A stretch of DNA of 64,000 nucleotides from Antedon mediterranea (Eukaryota > Echinodermata > Crinoidea > Comatulida > Antedonidae): assembly GCF_964355755.1 (NCBI RefSeq), contig NC_092670.1, forward strand, positions 5,295,001 to 5,359,000. The letters run 5' to 3'. Numbering within the stretch: position 1 is the first letter of the stretch; every line of letters begins with the position of its first letter. Below are positions 11,697-24,364 of this stretch, one piece after another. The position numbers and the translations under genes are program-made. A model generated the notes under the pieces. It searched no databases. It had not been told where the DNA came from and saw only the letters and a list, made by a program, of their open reading frames with translations.

Positions 11697-14600
11697 ATGG
11701 AGCATGCATTCGATGATATCGTGTGGATGATTGTGGTAGGCTTCATACTATCGTTCGTGTTAGCATTCGCATTAGGTGCCAATGACGTCGCAAATTCGTT
11801 TGGAACGGCTGTGGGATCAAAGGCACTTACGTTGCTACAGGCATGTATCTTAGCTACCATATTTGAGACACTGGGAGCAGTTCTTCTAGGAGCCAAAGTA
11901 TCTGATACAATTAGAAAAGGACTGTTTGATGTTGGACTTTATGATGATAATCCGCAACTGTTGATGGTTGGACAGATATCAGCTCTAATCGGTAAAGTAT
12001 ATCAGATCAAAACAAAATTCAACCAACTTCTTTCTTATCATTTTACCATATAAATATGTTTTAATAACCAAATAACTAAGAACTAGTTAACGCTCTTCAG
12101 TCAGATAATATCTTGTCATAAATGAATAAAAATGAAGAAATACATAAACTCGTCTTTTGCAGAAACTTAGCTTATATGAAACTTTAACCTAGAATGTCCG
12201 ATAATAATTGTTTATTGAAATAAAGTAAGAAGAATATCCAACGGAACCGAGTTAAATGAATAAAACACTCAGGTTTTCAATTAAAGTAAACTTTTACAAA
12301 TCAATCCATCGCTTCCATCAAGGAAGGCTGTAACATGCAAAAATCACTGCTAGATTCTAACCCGGATGTATCAAGGCAATATACCGATTGCTTATAGAAT
12401 AATACAATTATTAGTTGACTGAATGATTCTACCATTGAAACGGCACATTCGATTGATAGTGTAAGCGGTACAATAACTTAATAAAAGTAGTTGAATACTT
12501 ATCTACTTTTAAACTAATTTATTATTTCTATAAAAAAATGAGAATATTTTCGAATACTTGAAATTCGACCTTTTTCAATGTGTTTATTATTTTGTCATCC
12601 GTTTGTTTTTTATAATAAAAATAGGTTATAATGAAAAGGTATTTAATATATTTAACTGCAATGTTTCAATTTTAGCTGCATCAACATGGCTTTTGATTGC
12701 AACTGCTCTTAAGCTACCAGTATCTGGAACTCACAGCACGGTGGGGGCGATGCTGGGATTTCATCTCGTAGCTTTTGGTGCTGAGGGTGTGAAATGGAAA
12801 GAAATTATTTTAATAGGTTAGTTTAATCATTGGCGTCCACTATTAAATCATCGTTGAATTGGTATATGGTGATTTGGACTTCGTAGTCGCATTGTAAACA
12901 CACTGCTACGAATGTTATCTACTCCTTCATCTGTCATCAATCACGCCTTCTTTTTGGTATTCGTCATGACTATTCAAGATTGCATTTTACAGTATATTAA
13001 TTTTATATTTTTATTTCACACGTCGTCAATATTATAATATATATTATAATACTTAATTTTACCGTACAATTGTTCTTGAAGTTTGAATTTTAAACCACTT
13101 CAGATAAAAGTCATTACACTTTATGACGTCACACAATTCCAGTGACTACAACTTTCTAATAAACATGTGTGTTTTTGTTCTGCATTTGAGATTATAAATT
13201 ATTCTATCCTCTTCTTTGCAAGTTTGTTCCTGGGTAGTTTCTCCACTTACGGCAGGGATTGTTTCAAGTTTAATATTTATTGCTTTTAGAAAATACGTAA
13301 TGGATAAGGTTGGTTAACTTTAATAATGTTTATGATAAATAAATAATTAATCATTATCAGTGGCTATAGGTTACTAAAATCTATGCATGAAGAACATTTA
13401 AAGGAAACAATAGTTGATTATGATCGCAATTGAACGAATGTAATACAATAACAAACATACCTGATGACCACGAAATGTATCTGTATTACTGTACATGTGT
13501 AAATATAAATGTCTATATTGTGAACATTTTGAGACCAAACAAAGTCTCTACCTTTAGGCCTATTAGTTACCAAAAATAGCTGCCAAAAATGTTCCTCTAA
13601 GAGTTGAGTTGGAACTAATTGATATATTAGTAGACATGTTTCTAAACACTTTGGCAAAGAAAGTTATTGGTAAGCAATTTTTGTCCTAGATTTGCGAAAA
13701 ATGTGTTAACAAGTCCTAATTCTAGAGCGTTATGACATGCTAAGCGTACCGTACAGAGACACTATGAATGTGTGCACACGTGTTTATAACTTTTATTATT
13801 TTTTTAGGAAGAACCTTTGGAACCAGGTTTAAAATCATTACCGTTTCTTTACTGTGTCGTCATAATCATCAATTTATTTTCAATATTTTATGGAGGACCA
13901 GGTGGTGAGTATGCATGCATTACAACGTTGAACATACTGTAGTCACAATTAGATATTTGAATGCATTTTCCCTTAAATCTTAAGTCCATTACAAAATTCT
14001 ATAAACAAATTCAGTTTTATACTGAAAGTACTTGTGCTTCTTAACTTGACTTAGGACAAACAAAAATGTTAATGAATGCAAACCCTGGTGAATAACATTA
14101 ATATACTGTATTTTGATCATCATTATTCACTGTTAATATGTGTTTTTAAAGCAATCGGTGATCTAGAAGCATGGGTAGTGTTTTTAATTGCTCTTGGAGC
14201 TGGCTTTCTCTTTGGTACCCTTGTCTGGTTGGTGTATGTCCCTCGAGTCAGGCAGTCAGTCTTGGGTAAGTTGAATAATCTGTGATTATAGTTAGTATAG
14301 AATTCATGAAATAGAGGATTAGGTAATAAATACAATAGTTAATAAATAATAATATTTGGAACTTATCATTAGTTGCTGAATGTGAAAGGCACCATCGTAT
14401 TCATCAGAAGCAGGAGTTTATAAACTTAGTTTTAATAATTTATAAGTAATAATAAATAATTATTACAAATGATAATAATCTTTGGATCTGACGTCATCTT
14501 CTGTTTCATCATTTGCTTATTGTACTTTACATGATTTTAATTTTTGTTTTGTTTTGTTCAATTTTGTAGGAAATGCTTCAGCAGAAGAATCACCAACTGT

Positions 14601-17600
14601 TCCTAGTATAAAGTACATTAAAGAACATTCGTATTTTCACAATTACGGCATGAATTCTGGTAAGAGAATACGAACAAAAACAACAAATAATTAGCCTCAT
14701 AAATTTAATTGTATGTTAACTTTATTCTTTCCTAAAATTTCAAAAATAAAAATGTTCAACTCTATAGTTTTCAGTTTTAATCAAGTTATTCACTTTCCCC
14801 AAAACGAATCATGCTTTCGCCTCCCAAAGGAAAAAATACTGTAAATGGTCAGATTTAACTAAAATCCCAATTTTAAAAAATAAACCAAAAAAATAAGCAA
14901 CCATTTTCTGGAAGAATTTGAGCATTTTTTTGTTATCCAATTTTTGGTAAAATTGAATAATTATTTTACACATTTTATCTAAAGAGAAAATAAATAATCT
15001 TAAACGGCATGAAATCTTAAATTGCTATTGTTGAAGTTTAAAATGTGAAAGGACGAAACTATATTCAATAATTTGTATAATCTATTATTAATTGTTGTTT
15101 TCCATGTCATAGACGAAGGGCTTAATGGAAATTTAAACGAAAGTATTGATGAAATAAAGGATGTTGATACATTGGAAATATCTTTAAAAGCTGAGAACAA
15201 GAATGTACATTTGCAAAATGGTCAATTAAATTCATCGGATGTCAATTCGAAAAGAAAAGGTATGTAGCCGATACCCAAGAACATGACGTAACTTCGGAAA
15301 CTATCTGAAAAGAAACTGTTTTGCCATTAATTAATGTAGGCCTAGAGACAATCTGGGTAAAGCTTATCGTTGTAGTGTTATTGAAGAAGCATGTTAAAGA
15401 TATAGTTTCCTAAAAAAGCATGAAATATGACGATTAATCAAATATGAATACGAAATGTTGTAGTTATAATAAAGTTAATCACTAACAAGGTTTTCCATTA
15501 TACAAAGACAAAAAATAAACGGTTAAATTTAATCCAAAACTGGCTGGCAATTTTTTTTTTCGTATTTTTGGGTAAATATTTTTTCACTCCCATTTTTGGT
15601 CAAAGTGAATAACTATTATGTGACATTAAAGTGGCATATTCAACACAGAAATGTTTAAGAGGGGGGGGGGGACAATATATCTTCAAGGCTTCTTAAAATT
15701 AAACACCTTCAACTAAATAGCAGAAGAGCCAGCTCTCGGTACTGTATCTAAACTATGTGTCCACATGTCAATTATTCCATGATGCAGAAGCACATTTGAA
15801 ACACGTATATACTGTAGATTGAAAACTAACATTCTATGGGAATTCTAGGGAACGCATTTGATAGTACAGACATTCCTTATGATACTGGACAAAAATTGTC
15901 ATAAGTCGGGTTAGAAGATCGTATGACCGCATTATATCAATAAAGTCTTAAAATAAACCATGACGTCTGACCGGTAATGCGCGATACCTCATTGAATGAT
16001 ACGAAGTGTTGGTGATATATTGACATTAATTTAAATTATTTCAGAAGACAATATTTCTGTCGGCAATGTTAGCACATCAAGCATCATCAAAACGGAAGCT
16101 ACGAACGGTGATGTAGCAACATATCAGCAGCATTCTAAAACACACCAGACATCGCACCAGCAGCACAAGCATAGTAAGGTTTTACCAATAAAGATCTATC
16201 TTAACCTTTAAAATAGTAGACCTACACTGAATGCATATTCACACAAATGGATATAGAATAGTATTAATTATAGGAATATCGATTTTCATCAGATACAATT
16301 ATTTTGGTACGAATATCATTTAATGATAATGATAATGCCCGTTTGTATAGCGTCCATGCATTCCAGCAACCATTGCTCGTGGAGCTGTTGACTCGTACTT
16401 TTCAACTGCATGATTCTCCCGTAAGGGAATTATATTAGTGGTGCCAATTCAGGCACTCTCTCATTATTCCAGTGGCTGTACTGTACTAACCAGTTCATGC
16501 GTAACGACCTACTCATTTCAAAAGATGTACTAGGTCTATTAAAGCGCACACATAATGTTATGTATACTGAACTGAACCTATGGTCTAAAATAATCTAGTT
16601 TGATCAAGGTGATCGACCATCTCTGAAGCCTAAATCAGAAAGACACCATTCCCGTTTTGTTAGAGAACATCTTTAAACGCAAAACCGCTAAAAGTATGTT
16701 TTATTCATAGCAACGCCAAGACATCGCACTTTTAGTACGACAAGTCGTCATGCTGATGAACCGGAATGGCAAGAAGTGAAAGATCATCCACATGTCACAA
16801 AAATATGTCTGCCACTGCAGATTTTATCATCAGTATTTGGTGCATTCGCACATGGTGGAAATGACATTAGGTGAGTTTGTGTTAATTGGTTGCATATTCC
16901 ATGATAAATATGGACGCAATGATGGTTCTCTATTTTGCATACATCGGATCTCAAATTCTCTGGTTGTATAGTCTTGTCTTCCTGAAGCTGGTCATTTTAC
17001 GTCTTCCCACCTTTCTTTCCATTGAGTTGGTCTCCATGTAACTATAAGTTGGACAAAACCCTTCCTTTCTGTCTTTGGCAATGCCCTGCAAATTACAGTT
17101 GCCTCACTGCTAGTTACCTTTGGAAGAGTTCTTAATTTGTCATGTAAACATTCCAGCTTGCGTCAAGAATTCTGGGGCAGCATCCACCAAAACTCATTCG
17201 GTCTAATAATATAAAGTTTTCTCTGTAACATTATTCCGAAAAGCTTTCTTTCAGTAACGCCATAGGACCATTCGTGGCATTGTGGGTCATTTACACAACC
17301 GGTGATGTCCAACAAGAAGAACCGGTTGCAATCTGGATTCTAGTTTATGGATCAGCTGGCGTAGCAGTCGGATTGTGGGTACTTGGGAAAAGAGTTATTG
17401 AGACAGTTGGCGAGGACTTAACACCTTTAACGGTTTCAAGGTTTGTAGACGTACTTCAAAACAGTAATTGACGATTATCTGTCAAGAAGGGAGCCTTTGA
17501 TTTGCGACGATATAGCGCAGCGTAAGCAATTTGACCAATCACAAGCGATAGATTATCCAAACTATAGTTTTTTATTGGTCAGCTCGATTGTGTTCTATTT

Positions 17601-17963
17601 ATGCAACAAGGCTTTATAAGGAAGCACATGTAAATAGTAAAATTGTTCTGAAAGTCAATTTCGTAATTCGTAACCAATAATATTGGATACAATTCTTATT
17701 TTGTTTTTTTATCTATCTGTAGTGCCTTTACAATTGAACTTGGTTCAGCAACAACCGTTCTAGTTGCCTCTAACCTGGGAATACCAATAAGCACAACACA
17801 TTGTAAAGTAGGATCAGTGGTTGCCGTCGGGTGGGTGAGAACAAAAACAGCAGTTGATTGGAAGTTGTTCTATAGCATAATTGCAGCCTGGATCATCACT
17901 CTTCCTGCCACTGTTGGTCTTAGTGCTCTGTCGATGTTCCTGCTTCAGAAAACTGTAGTGTGA
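11697..17963 (+). CDS. SLC20A: Sodium-dependent phosphate transporter, PiT/SLC20 family
   Basis: Eleven exons: 11697-11991, 12676-12816, 13223-13308, 13808-13904, 14152-14265, 14570-14659, 15113-15259, 16045-16173, 16711-16870, 17255-17440, 17723-17963. All are GT/AG, in phase, and give 561 aa. It moves inorganic phosphate with sodium across the plasma membrane. The two duplicated PiT signatures are present: [10 protein letters not shown] at residues 27-36, and GGNDISNAIGP at 415-425, where the family's Ala is Gly. [13 protein letters not shown] and [14 protein letters not shown] are the paired half-repeat motifs. Membrane helices occupy both ends, with a hydrophilic loop (about 250-400) containing Gln/His/Ser-rich stretches. 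That loop is shorter than in human PiT1/PiT2 (679 and 652 aa). The ATG at 11697 matches the family start. The frame is open upstream to 11583, so a longer N terminus cannot be excluded. Paralogue 1 versus 2 is not decided. Confidence 0.95.
15544..15690. repeat. Interspersed repeat ending GGGGACAATA, copy in a PiT intron
   Basis: Contains GTGAATAACTATTATGTGACATTAAA and a G-run followed by ACAATATATC. Related copies end CAGGGGGACAATACATC at 30860 and 32487 and CAGGGAGACAATATATG at 21107. A weaker match (GGGGACAATACATT) is at 22943. The upstream body (TATCCAATTTTTGGTAAAA) is also seen near 14934 and 30770. Confidence 0.6.
16326..16590. repeat. SINE-like repeat body in a PiT intron
   Basis: The segment AAAGATGTACTAGGTCTATTAAAGCGCACA and the following TGTATACTGAACTGAACC match 52066-52130, which is part of a SINE with a recognisable B-box. 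The start (TTTGTATAGCGTCCATGC) resembles the TATAGCGC ends of other SINEs here. The tRNA-like head is not recognisable in this copy. Confidence 0.5.
17500..17620. repeat. Relic of MITE family 2 in the last PiT intron
   Basis: Carries GACCAATCACAAGCGATAGATTAT and TTATTGGTCAGCTCG, the central palindromic part of family 2. The terminal GGTTCCCAC repeats are lost. Confidence 0.6.
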
Positions 17964-20255
17964 ACAGGGAGTTGGATTTTAATAATGGTGGTATGATAAC
18001 ATAAGTCGTATCATAATATGTTTTACCAGATTAACAGTTCATAGGAATATCCGGTAATGCAAGCTCATGTGTGGCACAAGTGTGGCTGTATCATGTTAAG
18101 GTTAAGATATGAGTATGGCCTATGATACTAGACAATACATGTGCAATTCATGTGATGCTTTATTACCAACATATCTATGTAATACTGGGAAAATTTAGAT
18201 AGAACAGAGAACCGGGTGCCTGTTTTGAAAATTCCAATCAATAAGAAAATCAAAAAGCCAGTAACCTATGTTCCACACAATGCAGAATTCAGCGACTTTA
18301 TTATTATGAATTACAGGAAGCAAATAGGGAATTGATGAGAGGGGAGGTTATTACCTCCACCAAGGAGGTTATGTTTTCACCCCTGTATGTTTGTGTGTGT
18401 GTTTGTGTGTGTGTCTGTGAACAGCCTGGAGGCCACAGTTTTTATCCGATTCTAACCAAATTTGGACACAATGATCTATGCCCAAAAAGCTCGGACGAGT
18501 TCGAATTTGAAGGGGAAAGGTCATAGGTCAAGGTCACAACTAACAAAAAACTATTTTACTGCCTAGAGACCACAGTTTTGATCTGATTCTCACCAAACTT
18601 AGCCACAATGATCAATGACACATCATATAATTGTGGTTAAATTTTGAAGGGTCAGGGTCAAAGATCAAGGTCCACAAAAAAACAAAACAAAAAAGAAATG
18701 AAAAAATTATAAAAAAAAAAACCCCTCAATGGGACTTGAACCAGCGATCTCAACTGTGAGAGGCTGGATACATAACCATTACACCACACTGTCATCCACA
18801 ACTGTGTAGTGTGCAGTTAACATATTTACACTTAGAACTAATAAAAGAACTAATAATAAAAAAAAAAAAAAAAAAAAATATTCAGGGGGCATTTTATGTA
18901 GGGAAATTTTACAGTAGGCGGAGGTTTGTACTCTCGGAGTATCCTCTAGTTGTATATACGATTGATTGGTATTCCCTAGTGACTGACGGTATAGACGCCC
19001 GGATGGTGGCTGATGTCTGTCTTTGGTGGTTAATGCATCCCTGACTTATGAAAAATGATTGCAGATAATAAAAGTTAACAATGGTATGATCTAAACGGTG
19101 GAGAGGCAATGAACAAGTAATTGGGAGAATTGTCTGTAATTTTATTTTATCACTTTATGATGTACTGTACAAGTGCATATTGCACATTCCAAAATTTAAA
19201 TTAAAAAAAAATCATCATATATTGTATTAAAACAAATACTTATATAGATAATAGTAATTTTTTTAATTACATCTTTTGTAAATGCAATACTTGTCCCTGA
19301 GAAGAATTATACTATTGTTAGTAAAGTTAGTTATACCTTCATAATAAATTTGATAACATTAAAACAATAAATTTGTGAGTGTATCTATGTGTGCTTCTTT
19401 ATACAGTAATGTTAATTTAGTCAATATTTGAATTTAGCAAATTTCAACAGACTGCACAAACTATGATGCTACAAAATATCTCGATGGTACAAACCATGTG
19501 ACCAGGTGTTTTTGTGAAATTAGATAACATTTATGTAAAGTCTGAAAAAAAAAACATTAGTTACTGGTCCTCTTACGAGAGACTGATCTACTACCTTTAT
19601 TCTATTATTACTCCTATTTAATTAAATACTACTAAAACTGTATAATCCATAATCACATTGAACCCTTCTAGCTTTTTTTTTCATTTTTACTTAAATGTAT
19701 TAATTTTGTTTTTTTGGAAGTAGAAATGTGATAACCATCAGCTCAAATCCAACTTGTTAAACATGCATTATTAGTGGATTCAATAAAAAAAGAATAATAT
19801 ATTTAAATACACTGTATTTTACTTCAGTTTGTGCCTTACATAAGGTATTTTGAAAACTACCTTGCTACTTAAAATATAATACCTTACAGTGGTATTAAAA
19901 ATAAACCAAAAGTTTTGCTAAATCAAATTCAATTACGAAAAGCAACCTATTGATTGATTCTCTAGAATACTAAAATTAGTAAATCCTTTAATTCAAACCA
20001 TATTTCCTAAAACCACCAAGGACAAATTAAAATTGTGCAAAGGATTACACAGATTTAATAAAAATACAGTATATGTAAATCTTAAATTTTAGTTTAAAAT
20101 GAAAATAATTGATTGACAAGGTTAAAAATCTTTCAGTTGTTACAACGTTGTACCAATAACCATAATAACCAATTGACTACTGTGGGAGCTGATTATACAA
20201 TTAAACAGCAAATTAATTTCAAAGAAATCCCATAGTTCTTGTACCAATGTGTATA
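17964..20255. other. Convergent 3' region between PiT (+) and ADI1 (-)
   Basis: Holds the PiT 3' UTR, the repeat at 18336-18959, and AT-rich DNA from 19.0 to 20.2 kb that is probably the 3' flank of both converging genes. Several AATAAA and TTTATT hexamers occur, and I cannot choose between them. No coding exon is seen. Confidence 0.6.
18336..18959. mobile_element. Non-autonomous element with Helitron-like 3' end
   Basis: Starts near GGGGAGGTTATTACCTCC and contains a TG-rich microsatellite, ACCAAATTTGGACACAATGA-type blocks repeated near 18450 and 18590, a tRNA-like stretch at 18722-18798 and a poly-A run. It ends ACTC-TCG-GAGT-ATCCT-CTAG followed by T. A short hairpin a few bases before a terminal CTAG followed by T is the Helitron 3' pattern. 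The 5' boundary is not certain and the class is an inference. Confidence 0.45.
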
Positions 20256-23200
20256 TTACATTGTTGTCAGGCTTTGAAGATATGTATCGCGGCATGGCAA
20301 GTCATCTGCAGGTCGGAAATGTGCTTTCCAGACAGGCTCACCAACAAACAATCGCATAACTTGTATGTAATTCTGAAAAAGTAAATAATGACAAATGACA
20401 ATTAACTGGAAAATTATTACTTTTTTGTTGAATCAAACATTGTTGTCAGTTAATTATATTCGGAGCCAGATGAATTTATTTAATGACAATGTCTATGTAA
20501 ACTGTAAGACAATAGTAAATAGCTGATGGAGGTCGGCCATAATAGTAGGCAACTAGCAATTACAAAATTCTTTTAGATTTTCTCTGCACTGGCCATGCAA
20601 TCTACAAATTCACATACAGTACACTGCATAGACCAAAATATAGACATTTAGATCAAATTTAAGGATGTACATGATTTCAGGACAAACTCTGTAATAAATC
20701 CCAGATACCTTTGTATCCAAGGTGAAGCGATGGTATATTCCTGCAGGCAACACAATCAGGTCGTTCTTCTCCACAGCAATTCTCACCCAACGTTCATCCC
20801 GATCTCTAAAATCAAAGTAACCACTTCCATCCAGAACAAACCGAATCTCTTCATCCGTATGAAGATGTTCCTCGAAAAAAGATTTTATCTGTATACAAAA
20901 TTGTTTTAAATGCTTTAGCTTGTAATGTCTTGCCTCAAAAAACATGAAAAATGAAGTTTAATAAATCCGAATCAGCAGTTTTAATCACTTGCATACAAAA
21001 AAATTAACAAAATAATGATTTCAATTATCAAAAGACAAAATGGTTAAAATTATATTCAGGTGTAGTTTTGTGACATTAAAATGACAATTAAATGATATTT
21101 TTTTTCAGGGAGACAATATATGTAAAGAATAAGAAATTTATCTACATTAATTTTTACCTGGGCTAATTTTGTGTTAGTAGTTTCTCATTCAAAGAACAAG
21201 CAATTAGGACTACATTGTTTTGTTTATCATAAAATTGTAATTGTAAAATTAATGAACTATTAACAAATTATTAAAAGGTAAAAGAACTCTATTTCCTTGA
21301 GTTTTTCGCTTCAGCAAAATTGGTACTTAAAAATGGTTCTACTTTTTTAGAAGAGATGTCGCAACCAATCAGAGTTCTGGAAATTAGCTATGAAGCGTTC
21401 ACGAGCACTCATACAAATCAAAAAACTCAGCAGACATGGATGAATTAAATATGCTGGTAGAGTATCAGGGCAAACACCATTTGCTACAGATTAAATGTTA
21501 GAAGTTCAAAGTTCAAATTTTTTGTGAGGTACTGTAAAAGATCACTGACTGAATTTTATAATTTTAATTCAATTCAATTCAATTCTATGGTTAACATAGA
21601 CAGCATTGTTGGACTTTGTAGATGAAAAAGTCAATATTTTGATTTTGAACCACAACTTATTCAGGGAACTTATTCCTACTGTTACCACAGTAGCTTCTTT
21701 GCAATATAAGCCTATATAAATATAAGTTTTATTTTTTAACATTCCATTGAGCATTTAGTGCACTATGCATCCTCCCAACTGTATATAGTAGGTGGATAAA
21801 ATAAAAAATAACCAAAAAAAGTCCTTGAGAAATATCAATTTAGAGAAAATATAATATTGTTATTTTATACAGTTACACGTAAGTTCATATTTTGCACAAA
21901 ATGTTGAATTTATACATGGTTGAACTTAGTCAATAACATTACAATTCCAATTTAACAGAAAGTGCAAACAGACAAAGCTAAAAATAGCAATCACCCTAAC
22001 CTATATGTCTACTTTGACATTCTATTGATTGATATAACATACTTTGGCCCCAATAGGATTACAAAGCAATACAAATTAAGAAAAACATACAGTTGAAAAG
22101 GGATCATGGATGGATGAAAATTAATTGTATCAAAGTGTTAAATTTAATTGTTTGAATTACATTAAAATGGAAGGGGAGGGAGGTTAATAATCCACCTATA
22201 CTAGGAAGATTGGTTTTGTTGAAAGTTATTAAATTAAAGTACTGTTTTTTCCTGATCTGATCTTTTTGTGGCCTGGAATAATAAAATTTAATGTTTTTAA
22301 CCTACTATACAGTTATTATAAATTAATGTTAGTTTTAGACTAGGCCTACTAGACTAGGCCTACTAGACTAGGCCTACTAGACTAGGCCTACTGACTGTTA
22401 GTTAGCGGCTCCTTCACAGCTCCCAGTTATGGAGGGCGGCCGCTCCAGGACCCTAGCCAGCGGCCTACGTTACGGCCCCTGCATTATATGCCACTGACTG
22501 TAGTACCTACTTTTTCTTCATAATTGGGAAGTTTCTCTGGAGAAACAGTTATAAAATCTTCATAGGAATATCCTCTTTCTTTGCGTATTTTGTCAAGCAA
22601 CCCTTCTTGTTTGTAATTGTCTGCATCTACCTATAAATAAAAATTTAAAATTGAATATAAATTGTTTCAATTTAAAACGATTTGTCGCACCGATAGTGGG
22701 CCGAATCGTCCCACCAATAGTGGCCCTAATTGTCTCAGGGCCGAATCGTCTCAGGGCTGAATCGTCCCGAATTCAATAAACTTACACAAAACGACGACGA
22801 AATAATTTAATAATTTAGTTTTTTTTCTACAGAATTGAATTGTTTGAAGTGAATAACTTAATATATTATTAAAACTGCAAAATGGCCTATAATAAAGTCT
22901 GATTTTATCAATCTTCATCTTTTTTTCATATTGTTTGGATGGGGACAATACATTTTTAAATACATGATTGTTGTTTTAATAGTTCAAACACCTTTGAAAA
23001 CTTGATAAAAACCACAAAAAAAAAACAATATAACATAATAACAATCACTGGTTTGGACGAATTGTCTCACTAAAAGTGGAAAGTGGGCCGAATCGTCCCG
23101 GATTCCTATTATTACAGTATATATGCATAGGCCTAGTATAGTACGCTAGCCTAGGCCTAGTCAAGAATAAGACAGAGGAGTGACTCACAACATATTAATA

Positions 23201-23348
23201 TTATTCTGAATGAATGTGAGCTTACCTGCCAATATTTTATACCATGTGAATCCAAATAGTCTAAATCCAACATTTGCACAGGCTCTAGATGGTGTTCAAG
23301 ACGTTGATCGTCTTCTTTATCATTATCCATCAACCAGACTTTCACCAT
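20256..23348 (-). CDS. ADI1: Acireductone dioxygenase (methionine salvage)
   Basis: Four minus-strand exons: 23226-23348, 22511-22630, 20709-20888, 20256-20372. All have phase-0 junctions and total 179 aa, the same length as human ADI1. The enzyme oxidises the acireductone of the methionine salvage pathway to the keto-acid precursor of methionine plus formate. It is a cupin-fold metalloenzyme of cytosol and nucleus. Metal ligands are visible as His89, His91 and Glu95 in [12 protein letters not shown] and His134 in AGIYHRF. The flanking blocks [11 protein letters not shown] and [14 protein letters not shown] are typical. The start MVKVWLMD is the only Met at the expected place. It is transcribed towards PiT (tail to tail). 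Introns carry a 14-bp tandem array and repeated GGGCCGAATCGTCCC blocks. Confidence 0.96.
21057..21130. repeat. Copy of the GGGGACAATA repeat in an ADI1 intron
   Basis: GTGACATTAAAATGACA, then a T-run, then CAGGGAGACAATATATG, the same order as in the copies at 15.6, 30.8 and 32.4 kb. Confidence 0.5.
22337..22392. repeat. Four perfect 14-bp tandem units
   Basis: The unit AGACTAGGCCTACT is repeated four times without mismatch in the second ADI1 intron. Each unit contains the AGGCCTA motif that recurs throughout the window, and each unit is nearly palindromic. Confidence 0.95.
22683..23107. repeat. Repeat with GGGCCGAATCGTCCC blocks at both ends
   Basis: GTGGGCCGAATCGTCCC and variants (GGGCCGAATCGTCTC, GGGCTGAATCGTCCC) cluster at 22696-22771 and recur as GTGGGCCGAATCGTCCCGGATTCC at 23083-23106. 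The intervening DNA is AT-rich. It may be one element with direct-repeat ends or two pieces of one. It lies in the first ADI1 intron. Confidence 0.5.
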
Positions 23349-23542
23349 GTTGACGACTTTTTTAGGCCTATTAGCCCTAGCCTATACCACAAATAGGCCT
23401 ACTCTCTCTCTCAAACACGTGACATAGTTTCATGTAAATACGATATCGACGATTTCAACAACAAAAAATCGTATGCTCTCTAGATAGAGGGCACATGGTT
23501 AAAATAATACTTACGGCCTTGTTTTACGTTAATTGATTCCCT

Positions 23543-23654
23543 GCGTGGTTCCCACTACTGTAGAACGCAACATAACGCAGTGTATGTTTTCCCGGTGTTC
23601 TTTTGCCTTTACGCTGCGTTACGTCCTTGCTTTGCGTCTCAATTGGGAACCAAT
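23543..23654. repeat. MITE family 2 copy with recognisable ends
   Basis: GGTTCCCACTACTGTAGAACG at the left and GCGTTACGTCCTTGCTTTGCG ... TTGGGAACCA at the right are inverted ends matching the intact copy at 54621-54799. The central ACCAATCACAAGCG part is deleted. Confidence 0.65.
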
Positions 23655-23671
23655 AGACCGGGCGCCCGGAA

Positions 23672-24340
23672 GATTTATTCATGTGAAAAGATACAAAAGG
23701 TTTGATGATGTAGTTAGGTGCGTATTAGGGCGAGATGCAATATTCGACATTGCTGCCGGGTCACAGCCTGTACATAAGGGCCTGTGGGGATCATAACATA
23801 GGGGGGTAAAAATGCATTTATTTATGTGAAGCGATACAAGGATGATAAACTTTTTTGGATATCATTCGCAGTGGGCTACTAATGATAACATCACCAATGA
23901 CAGCAACTTTATCCTGTACGGGGCGCCAAACAGCAACATTTTAGGGCCACGCCCAAATGGGTTTATTTATGTGAAGCGATACAAGGTTGAATCTTTCTTT
24001 AAATGGCAGCAGTATATATTGGGGATGTCAAAAACACCAATGACAGCAACTTTATCCTGTACATAAGCTCAGACAGCAGCCCTAAAGGTCCGCAGTTTCC
24101 CCCTATTCGGCTATATACTCGGCGCGTATGTCGTCTAATGGCGTTCAGCTGAGTTAGAAATACGTGATACGGACTCGGACTGACAATAAATACACAGTAG
24201 AATGATAAAACAATAAATAAAGAGAGCAGTTGTTTCCTGTACCAAATCATCAAACATCAAACTCTTAGGAACTCGCCCAAAATGGGTTTATCCATGAAGT
24301 GTGTAATCATTTTTGAAAAAAAATGGTTTTTTTTTTTCAC
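23672..24340. repeat. Diverged tandem array, period about 145 bp
   Basis: TTTATTTATGTGAAGCGATACAAG occurs at about 23817 and 23962, with a weaker form at 23676. AATGACAGCAACTTTATCCTGTAC occurs at 23896 and 24039. CGCCCAAATGGGTTTAT recurs at 23950 and 24274. The order of motifs repeats, so these are old tandem copies. The array lies against the 3' end of the reverse-transcriptase relic. Confidence 0.7.
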
Positions 24341-24364
24341 TTTATCCGGTACACGTACAGCAGC

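Larger units (their letters stand above)
23349..24364. other. ADI1 upstream region, mostly repeats
   Basis: The ADI1 promoter must lie just right of 23348, within about 150 bases rich in AGGCCTA. It is followed by a family 2 MITE relic (23543-23654) and a diverged tandem repeat (23672-24340). No CpG-island-like or TATA signal stands out. Confidence 0.5.

Noticed and set aside
15661-15672. G-run as a G-quadruplex regulatory site
   Set aside because: A single uninterrupted run at the end of an interspersed repeat; similar G-runs mark the other copies.
18722-18798. tRNA gene on the minus strand
   Set aside because: A- and B-box-like motifs are present, but the acceptor ends and the T-stem do not pair, and it lies inside a repeat. 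More likely a tRNA-derived segment.
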